11,091 nucleotides of DNA from assembly GCA_029256665.1 (NCBI GenBank), contig JAQSXN010000066.1, positions 1 through 11,091 of the forward strand, in the 5' to 3' direction. Shown here in pieces: positions 6,518 through 11,091 of the stretch. This DNA comes from Paenibacillus sp. (GTDB lineage: Bacteria > Bacillota > Bacilli > Paenibacillales > Paenibacillaceae). The notes below the pieces were generated by a model that made no database searches, was not told the DNA's origin, and saw only the letters and a program-made list of their open reading frames with translations. The first letter of the stretch is position 1. Each line of letters begins with the position of its first letter. A program made the translations under genes and the position numbers.

Positions 6518-7000
6518 TCAGAACATGTATTCATGGCTGCTTCCAACCGTATAGTTAAAATCGCGTGAGATGCCATAGAAGCGCGGATGCTTGACCTGAA
6601 CGATGGTCACGATAGACGGGCCATTCAGCGTATCCCCGTAATAAAAAGGCGGCCCGCTATTATAGTACTTCGGGAATTCACCGTCCTCGACGCGTTCAAA
6701 ATGCACGACTCTAAATGAGGTCTGCCAGATACTCTCCGGCAAAGGCTGAAGCGTCGTATCCAGCCTATAGCTACGCTGGATGGAGGCAAGAAAAGCTTGT
6801 TCGGCAGCCTCCTGCAAAAAGACCACACGCCCCTCCTCGAGCGCTTCCGGATCCACTTGAAGAGCGGCATCGTGCGTGGCTACCTTCAGCCCATCCTTCA
6901 GCTCTACCTTCAGTTTACTCTGCAGATATTCATCGTGACTCCAGGCGTCGTAATACAGCCAGATCGGCATCAACAATATAAGCGTGATGACCCACTTCAT
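6518..7000 (-). CDS. TadE/DUF4320-like membrane-anchored protein of a Tad-type pilus cluster
   Basis: The 160-residue product has one N-terminal membrane segment (about residues 3-18, VITLILLMPIWLYYDAW) and a soluble extracytoplasmic domain. KLKVELKDGLKVATHDAALQVDPEALEEG forms a helical part like those of minor pseudopilins, and Tyr-rich beta-like sequence fills the C-terminal half (YYNSGPPFYYGDT, VQVKHPRFYG). There is no GxxxE-type prepilin cleavage site. The start overlaps the upstream gene by four bases (ATGA), and GGAAGG lies 6 bases before the ATG, so the two are coupled and probably structural partners. It resembles the last genes of Tad-like clusters seen in Paenibacillus and Clostridia; the exact role is unknown. 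The stop TGA is followed in the same frame by a 37-codon toxin-like tail. Confidence 0.6.
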   Translation of the reverse strand: MKWVITLILLMPIWLYYDAWSHDEYLQSKLKVELKDGLKVATHDAALQVDPEALEEGRVVFLQEAAEQAFLASIQRSYRLDTTLQPLPESIWQTSFRVVHFERVEDGEFPKYYNSGPPFYYGDTLNGPSIVTIVQVKHPRFYGISRDFNYTVGSSHEYMF

Positions 7001-7383
7001 AGCTGGCCTTCCACGTACTCAGACATGATCGGAATACTGTAGTAGTAATCACGGCTGCTTGAGCGACCGAACAAGTCAAAGATTTCCGTCCGGCCTTGCG
7101 GATAGCGCAGCGTGACCGTGAGCACCTCACCGCGCTCGACGGCTGACGTGGGACCGGAGATGATGACCTTCTGCCGGTTAAAGAGAACCGACTCTAGCTT
7201 GGCAAGAATAGCCTCTCGAATTTGTGGCGTCAGCCGGCCCTCCAGCGCAGCGAGGTGGGCCATCTCATAAGCCTGCTTCTGCAGCACCTGGTCTCGGTAT
7301 TGAATCGTTCGATCAATGCTCGGTTGGAACCAAACATAGAGCAGGATCGGCGAAAGAAACAGTAAAGCGATGACGCTTTTCAT
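6997..7383 (-). CDS. TadE/DUF4320-like membrane-anchored protein of a Tad-type pilus cluster
   Basis: This 128-residue protein has an N-terminal membrane segment (about residues 3-20, SVIALLFLSPILLYVWF). A helical region follows (QVLQKQAYEMAHLAALEGRLTPQIREAILAKL), then a beta-rich part with VIISGPTSAVERGEVLTVTLRYPQGRTEIFDLFG. The AALEGRLT pattern and the later ERGE-x-LTVT-x-x-YP pattern are what I associate with DUF4320/TadE-like minor pilins. The two genes downstream of the 53-residue protein share this layout and are probably paralogous partners. The ATG has no ribosome site at normal distance (AAGGG directly abuts it); instead a short GTG ORF with a strong site ends on this ATG, which suggests coupled translation. 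Confidence 0.6.
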   Translation of the reverse strand: MKSVIALLFLSPILLYVWFQPSIDRTIQYRDQVLQKQAYEMAHLAALEGRLTPQIREAILAKLESVLFNRQKVIISGPTSAVERGEVLTVTLRYPQGRTEIFDLFGRSSSRDYYYSIPIMSEYVEGQL

Positions 7384-7415
7384 CCCTTATTGCCGGTCAC
7401 CCGTTGAGAATGCAC
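7380..7415 (-). promoter_or_regulatory. Putative 11-codon leader ORF driving coupled translation
   Basis: A GTG at 7415-7413 is preceded, five bases away, by GGGAGGG within GAAGGGAGGG (7421-7430), the strongest ribosome site in this cluster. It opens VHSQRVTGNKG and ends at TGA 7382-7380, which overlaps the ATG of the next gene as ATGA. That gene lacks its own well spaced site, so ribosomes ending the leader would restart there. The geometry is seen directly; the function is inferred. Confidence 0.4.
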
Positions 7416-7449
7416 CGGCTCCCTCCCTTCACGTACAACGTATAATCCG

Positions 7450-7611
7450 TTAAGGCAGCGCTGTCGGAACGGTAATGGTATACGAGATTTGGCTGGCACG
7501 ATCACGCTGCGTCTTGGCATCGCCGAATACACCTTGGTCGGAGAATACGGTCAGGCTGATTAGTACCAGAGTTGCTGCGATTAGAAGTACGACTGCAATT
7601 GCTTTTCCCAT
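7450..7611 (-). CDS. Small single-TM protein, Flp-like position in the Tad-type cluster
   Basis: The 53-residue product MGKAIAVVLLIAATLVLISLTVFSD... has one membrane segment (about residues 4-23) and a polar tail containing AKTQRDRASQISYTI. I chose the ATG at 7611 because AAAGGAG lies about 9 bases upstream; a longer frame from 7674 would add a polar stretch overlapping the previous gene's end. It sits between the TadC-like and TadE-like genes, where clusters of this type carry a short pilin-like gene. It has no recognisable prepilin leader peptide cleavage site before the hydrophobic stretch, so calling it the pilin itself would be speculative. Confidence 0.55.
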   Translation of the reverse strand: MGKAIAVVLLIAATLVLISLTVFSDQGVFGDAKTQRDRASQISYTITVPTALP

Positions 7612-7663
7612 GTGAATTGGCTCCTTTTGTCCTTGCTCGGACTTGTTTAGTTTGGTATTTCGA

Positions 7664-8215
7664 TTAAAGCACATTCATTAACGTATCTTGATAAGCACCG
7701 GCTAACGTGCTGATTAAGAAGAGCACCGCAATAATAGCCAAAAAGATGACGGTAAACCCGATGTAGCCATTGGACCGTAGCTTCCGCTTGCGCCGCTGAC
7801 GGCGGTAGTCCAGGAAGGTCTCGTAATGCTGCTCGAGCAGATCCGATGCCGTATCCGGATTGCTTTCGTTAATCTTGGCCATGATCAGCGCCAGCATCTT
7901 GGCTTCTTTGGAGCCGATGCGAGCACCGAAAGCCGTAAAGGCAGGCAGTCCATCTAGCGGAAGATCAAAGATCAGCTGATCGATATCTCTCCGGAGCGCC
8001 TTCAGGTAACGCCGGTACTCCTTCAGTTTGGCCATGACACTTTGGTAATGATCAGCGGTCTCCGTGTAACAGTCATTGGTAAAGAGCATAAATAGCAGCA
8101 CGACTTCATCGTTTTTCTGCTGCCTGCGCTCCTTACCTACAGCACCCAGCAAAAGATTGGCGGGCATAAATGAGCGCCCCGTGAGCAGTAGCACATACAG
8201 GACGGTGGTATGCAA
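7664..8215 (-). CDS. TadC-like (type II secretion F family) protein, probably N-terminally truncated
   Basis: The 183-residue product carries a charged cytoplasmic region (about 28-148) with LKEYRRYLKALRRDIDQLIFDLP, a helical stretch GSKEAKMLALIMAKI and a basic run RRQRRKRKLRSNG just before a C-terminal membrane segment (about 151-173). This layout resembles the second half of TadC/TadB-type platform proteins, which usually have about 300 residues and membrane segments at both ends. Here the N-terminus is only LYVLLLTGRSFMPANLLLGAVG, barely one membrane pass. The frame opens with TTG, and an in-frame TAA lies just two codons upstream; GAGAGG is about 12 bases before. An alternative ATG start is residue 17. 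No TadA ATPase or TadB is upstream, so function as a pilus platform is doubtful. Confidence 0.55.
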   Translation of the reverse strand: MHTTVLYVLLLTGRSFMPANLLLGAVGKERRQQKNDEVVLLFMLFTNDCYTETADHYQSVMAKLKEYRRYLKALRRDIDQLIFDLPLDGLPAFTAFGARIGSKEAKMLALIMAKINESNPDTASDLLEQHYETFLDYRRQRRKRKLRSNGYIGFTVIFLAIIAVLFLISTLAGAYQDTLMNVL

Positions 8216-8392
8216 ATTTTAATGCTTCCTCTCCCCAAGATTAGTACAGCCGTTCGGCAACCTACAAGTTACAAACCGTCTCCTTTCTTGTCATCTTCCA
8301 TAACGAAATAAACCGCGAGAACCGCACGCTATGACCGATGGTCCTCTGCCGTTTCGCGATTGCGTCTTCAAGAATGCCTAACGATCGGCATG
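8216..8392. other. Leader region of the pilus-like genes
   Basis: No gene is convincing here. On the minus strand a TACTAAT box (around 8240-8246) lies before the GAGAGG ribosome site, with only a weak TTG-containing -35 candidate. A short GCCG/CGGC inverted repeat sits at 8249-8258. The missing 5' part of the TadC-like gene is not recognisable in any frame. Confidence 0.3.
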
Positions 8393-8423
8393 GAAATAAA
8401 CCGGCGGCAAGCTGCCACCGGTT
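8393..8423 (-). terminator. Intrinsic terminator of the 114-residue protein gene
   Basis: Arms 8399-8408 and 8414-8423 form a 10-bp stem around a 5-base loop. On the minus strand the single imperfect position becomes a G-U wobble and the stem is followed by TTTATTT (8393-8400), as expected for a terminator reading leftwards. It lies 23 bases after the stop of the upstream gene and separates it from the pilus-like genes. Confidence 0.75.
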
Positions 8424-8445
8424 GCGTGGGGTTACGATTTCCGGG

Positions 8446-8790
8446 CTACAAGAGCCCCATCGATTCAATATGACGGCGCGTCCCGTCCGTCCCGCATTCG
8501 TATAACAAACGGTAGATTCGCGTAATGATTTCGTCGCTGGCGCCGTTGATCATCTCGTCGTTCTCGCTCTTCGCCACGGGGCGGGCGAAAAAGCCGATAT
8601 CCGCTTCCTCCATGCTCGATAGCTCTTCGAACAGTTCCCTTAAACGGCTCACTTCTTCTTCATTGGCCATGATGTCCAGCTCGTAAGCCGCGGCTTCGGG
8701 ATCCGTCAATAGTTGACCCGCCTGGACCGATACGTAATACCGCTCGCGCTGCCCTTCTTCTCCGCGCAACTGCTCTCCTTGTCCTTTCAC
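8446..8790 (-). CDS. Conserved-looking hypothetical protein, 114 residues
   Basis: The product is a small acidic soluble protein without signal peptide or membrane segment. It starts with a polar Gly/Glu/Gln-rich stretch, then RYYVSVQAGQLLTDPEAAAYELDIMANEEEVSRLRELFEELSSMEEADIGFF, and ends with helical sequence DEIITRIYRLLYECGTDGTRRHIESMGLL. I chose the GTG at 8790 because GGAGGTGA lies 7 bases upstream; the longer frame from 8832 would place this site inside the gene. It has its own terminator and is divergent from the asparagine synthetase gene. It resembles short proteins of unknown function that I associate with Paenibacillus genomes; I cannot name a biochemical role. Confidence 0.65.
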   Translation of the reverse strand: MKGQGEQLRGEEGQRERYYVSVQAGQLLTDPEAAAYELDIMANEEEVSRLRELFEELSSMEEADIGFFARPVAKSENDEMINGASDEIITRIYRLLYECGTDGTRRHIESMGLL

Positions 8791-8872
8791 GTCGCCTTCA
8801 CCTCCCTCTCCATTTGCAAGAAATATTCGCAATCTGACCGGGTGTTACCCTACCTAGCTTCCCCCCGTGGAC

Positions 8873-8903
8873 AGACATTTTATCCCTTTTTTCTGCATAT
8901 AAC
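8873..8903 (+). promoter_or_regulatory. Candidate sporulation (sigma-E-like) promoter of asnB/asnO
   Basis: CATATAAC (8896-8903) resembles the sigma-E -10 element (CATACAAT-like, 6/8), and AGACATTT (8873-8880) is a partial match to the sigma-E -35 element at a 15-base spacing. A convincing sigma-A pair is not present: TATTAT at 8907-8912 has no -35 partner. B. subtilis asnO is known as a sporulation gene, which fits, but the sequence match alone is modest. Confidence 0.3.
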
Positions 8904-8948
8904 TGTTATTATCGCTACTGGAGTCCAGCAAAGAGAGGAATGAGATGG

Positions 8949-10793
8949 ATGTGCGGAATAACCGGCTGGATCGATTGGAACAGTGACTTGACCCGGGAAA
9001 GCGCGAATCTGGAGCGCATGACCGATACGCTCGCGCCGCGCGGCCCCGACGCCGCGGGAACTTGGATATCGGCGCATTGCGCGCTCGGGCATCGCCGATT
9101 GTCCGTCATCGATCCCGAGAACGGCGCCCAGCCGATGATCAGGTATACCGGCGACGATCAATACATCGTCGTCTACAATGGAGAGCTGTATAACGCTCCG
9201 GAGCTGCGTAGAGAGCTTGAGAGCAGGGGACGGGATTTTACGACGACTTGCGACACGGAAGTGCTGCTTGTCGCTTTTATGGAATGGGGCCGCTCCTGCG
9301 TCGAGCGGTTTAACGGCATTTTTGCGTTTGCCATCTGGGACGTTACGGCGCAAGAGCTGTTTCTGGCACGGGACCGGCTTGGCGTCAAGCCATTGTTCGT
9401 CAGCAGGAATGGCGGGCTGTTCCTGTTCGGCTCCGAGCCGAAATGCATTCTGGAGCACTCCGCGGTCAAGGCCGAGGTCGGAGCGGAAGGTCTAGCCGAA
9501 ATTTTTGTGATGGGACCGGCGCGCACGCCCGGCCAAGGCGTATACAAGAACCTTAGCGAGTTGAAACCCGGGCAATGTATGGTCGTCAACCGCGCGGGCG
9601 TAAAAACGATCACGTATTGGCAGCTACGAAGCGCGCCTCACGAACAGTCCGCGGAAGAGACGGCCATCCATGTCGGCGAGCTGCTGCGCGATACGGTCGA
9701 ACGCCAACTGGTGTCCGACGTTCCCGTCTGCACGCTGTTGTCCGGCGGTCTCGATTCCAGCGCGCTCACCACGCTCGCCGTCCAATACTACGAGGATAAC
9801 GGGCAAGGCAACGTCCACACCTATTCCGTCGATTATCGAGACAACGATAAACATTTTCAGGCGCATGCGTTCCAGCCGAACAGCGACGCCCCTTGGATCG
9901 AACGAATGACTTCTCATCTGGGGACGGTCCATCACCCCATTCAATTCGACACGCCCGAGCTGGTAGACGCGCTTAGGGACGCCACGTTCGCCCGCGATCT
10001 GCCGGGCATGGCCGACGTTGACGCATCGCTTCTGCTGTTCTGCCGCGAGATCAAAAAAGGCGCGACGGTCGCTCTGTCAGGCGAGGCGGCCGACGAGATT
10101 TTCGGCGGATACCCGTGGTTTCACCGCGAAGAGGCACTGAAGGCCGATACGTTCCCTTGGTCGCTGGCGACGGCCATGCGCGCCGATCTGTTGTCCCCGG
10201 AAGTCTCGGCCTGGATCAAGCCGCAAGACTATATTTCCGACCGGTATGCCGACGCCGTCGCCGAGGTGCCTAAGCTCGCCGGCGAGGACGAAATGCGGAG
10301 CCGCATGCGGCGGATGTCTTACCTTAACATTACGAGATTCATGCCGACGCTGCTGGACCGCAAGGATCGGATGAGCATGGCCGCCGGGCTCGAAGTGCGC
10401 GTTCCTTTCTGCGATCATCGGCTGGTCGAATACGTGTGGAATATTCCTTGGGAAATCAAGACGGCGGGCGACCGCGAGAAGGGCATTCTCCGCAAGGCGC
10501 TGCATGGCGTGCTGCCGGACGATGTGCTGTATCGCAAAAAAAGCCCTTATCCCAAAACCCATAACCCCAACTATCTGGCGGCGGTAAAAGGGTTGTTGCT
10601 GGACGTGCTGAACGATCCGAACTCCCCGCTTCTCCCGCTTATCGACGTAAAGAAAGTTCGCGCGCTCGCGGAATCGGATTCGGCCAAATCGAATATTCCT
10701 TGGTTCGGCCAGCTCATGTCGGGGCCGCAGCTCTTCGCGTATCTCTATCAAGTCAACATATGGCTCAAACAATATAAGATAAGCGTTGGTTAA
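8949..10793 (+). CDS. asnB: Asparagine synthase (glutamine-hydrolysing), AsnO type
   Basis: This 614-residue cytoplasmic enzyme makes asparagine from aspartate, glutamine and ATP. I place the start at 8949, not at the ATG nine bases earlier, because class II glutaminases need Cys at residue 2 (MCGITGW) and because AGAGAGG then has correct spacing. The N-terminal glutaminase domain (2 to about 215) shows RGPD, R50, YNGELYN (77-82) and D102 for glutamine binding. The synthetase domain (about 235-600) has the ATP-binding loop LSGGLDSSALT (264-274), SGEAADEIFGGYPW and LDRKDRMSMAAGLEVRVPF. All catalytic positions that I can check are kept. Length and the YRKKSPYPKTHNP region match B. subtilis AsnO (614 residues) better than AsnB (632) or AsnH (747). 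It is a single-gene unit, with a divergent neighbour upstream and a hairpin downstream. Confidence 0.95.
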   Translation: MCGITGWIDWNSDLTRESANLERMTDTLAPRGPDAAGTWISAHCALGHRRLSVIDPENGAQPMIRYTGDDQYIVVYNGELYNAPELRRELESRGRDFTTTCDTEVLLVAFMEWGRSCVERFNGIFAFAIWDVTAQELFLARDRLGVKPLFVSRNGGLFLFGSEPKCILEHSAVKAEVGAEGLAEIFVMGPARTPGQGVYKNLSELKPGQCMVVNRAGVKTITYWQLRSAPHEQSAEETAIHVGELLRDTVERQLVSDVPVCTLLSGGLDSSALTTLAVQYYEDNGQGNVHTYSVDYRDNDKHFQAHAFQPNSDAPWIERMTSHLGTVHHPIQFDTPELVDALRDATFARDLPGMADVDASLLLFCREIKKGATVALSGEAADEIFGGYPWFHREEALKADTFPWSLATAMRADLLSPEVSAWIKPQDYISDRYADAVAEVPKLAGEDEMRSRMRRMSYLNITRFMPTLLDRKDRMSMAAGLEVRVPFCDHRLVEYVWNIPWEIKTAGDREKGILRKALHGVLPDDVLYRKKSPYPKTHNPNYLAAVKGLLLDVLNDPNSPLLPLIDVKKVRALAESDSAKSNIPWFGQLMSGPQLFAYLYQVNIWLKQYKISVG

Positions 10794-10819
10794 TGAACGC
10801 GCAACGTCTATCCAAACGC

Positions 10820-10855
10820 AACAGGACGGCCGCCGGGAATCGGGGCCGTCCTGTT
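10820..10855. terminator. Hairpin terminator between convergent asnB and rdgB
   Basis: A perfect 12-bp stem (10820-10831 with 10844-10855, arms AACAGGACGGCC and GGCCGTCCTGTT) encloses 12 bases that contain a further CCG/CGG pair. It lies 26 bases after the asnB stop and 23 before the rdgB stop. T-tracts are poor on both sides (TTCTCCTT on the plus, GCGTTTGG on the minus), but the stem is strong enough that I expect it to serve both genes. Confidence 0.7.
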
Positions 10856-10878
10856 CTCCTTGCATCGGTATCTCTTCG

Positions 10879-11091
10879 TTAACGTTCCTTCATTAGAAGC
10901 GGCAGCAGTTTTTTGAGCGCTTCGCCCCTGTGGCTGATCCGTCCCTTTTCTTCCTTGCTCAGCTCGGCCATCCCTCTGCCGAGCTGCGGCAGCCAAAAGT
11001 GCGGATCGTAACCGAAACCTCCGTCGCCGTGCGCCTTATCCGTTATGATCCCGTCGACGGCTCCTTCCGCTTCCACGAACTCGCCGGTGGA
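10879..11091 (-). CDS. rdgB: XTP/dITP diphosphatase (RdgB/HAM1 family), C-terminal part
   Basis: Seventy residues of the C-terminal end lie in the window; the start is beyond 11091. The enzyme hydrolyses non-canonical purine triphosphates (XTP, dITP, ITP) to monophosphates and pyrophosphate, keeping them out of DNA and RNA. The signature is complete here: VDGIITDKAHGDGGFGYDPHFWLPQLG, then GRGMAELSKEEKGRISHRGEALKKLLP. GFGYDP and SHRG are the substrate-binding motifs of the family. The frame enters from the window edge with STGEFVEAEG, so the GTG at 11076 is an internal valine codon, not a start. The usual length is about 200 residues, so about one third is visible. Confidence 0.93.
   Translation of the reverse strand, partial: STGEFVEAEGAVDGIITDKAHGDGGFGYDPHFWLPQLGRGMAELSKEEKGRISHRGEALKKLLPLLMKER

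Noticed and set aside
8262..8468. 68-codon minus-strand ORF across the terminator
   Set aside because: It runs through the hairpin and the end of the upstream gene, and has no ribosome site or family resemblance.
10077..10865. 262-codon minus-strand ORF under the asparagine synthetase gene
   Set aside because: It lies wholly antisense to a gene with complete catalytic motifs, is Arg/His-rich as expected of a shadow frame in GC-rich DNA, and runs through the terminator hairpin.
1..11091. CRISPR arrays, tRNA/rRNA genes, insertion sequences or integrase genes
   Set aside because: I looked for regularly spaced repeats, cloverleaf-type sequences and transposase motifs on both strands and saw none.

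Overview
The window looks like chromosome from a Gram-positive, spore-forming member of the Paenibacillaceae (Paenibacillus or Cohnella type). This rests on three things: a YesM/YesN-style two-component system fused in layout to a CUT1 sugar ABC transporter without its own ATPase, an asparagine synthetase of the Bacillus AsnO type, and strong AGGAGG-type ribosome binding sites with fairly GC-rich coding DNA. The taxon is an inference, since no rRNA or marker gene is present.

Positions 1-5764, all minus strand, hold one sugar-uptake unit read right to left. A good sigma-A-like promoter (5736-5764) precedes a membrane sensor histidine kinase (3930-5708). An AraC-type response regulator follows with a 4-bp overlap (2263-3933). 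Next come two sugar ABC permeases (1156-2118 and 246-1142) and the start of a lipoprotein substrate-binding protein (1-188, cut by the window edge). The likely logic is that the kinase senses an extracellular carbohydrate signal and phosphorylates the regulator, which activates the transporter. ATP hydrolysis would come from a shared ATPase encoded elsewhere (MsmX type). A 15-base element is nearly identical in the kinase promoter and in the regulator-permease gap, and could be the regulator's binding site.

Positions 5782-6517 are an AT-richer stretch without a convincing intact gene. It contains what look like gene remnants: a plus-strand fragment resembling the C-terminus of a DUF4143-type ATPase, a bounded 46-codon minus-strand ORF, and a minus-strand fragment resembling the C-terminus of a PemK/MazF toxin. 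Small inverted repeats are also present.

Positions 6518-8215, minus strand, hold four small genes for membrane-anchored proteins resembling the tail end of a Tad-like (Flp/type IVc pilus) cluster: a short TadC-like protein that appears N-terminally truncated, a 53-residue one-TM protein, and two TadE/DUF4320-like proteins. No pilus ATPase, TadB or prepilin peptidase is present, so the set looks like an orphan or decaying remnant. One of these genes appears to be translationally coupled to an 11-codon leader ORF.

Positions 8393-11091 return to ordinary chromosomal content: an unknown 114-residue protein with its own terminator (minus), the divergent AsnO-type asparagine synthetase (plus), a strong hairpin between convergent genes, and the 3' part of the XTP/dITP diphosphatase gene (minus, cut by the window edge).
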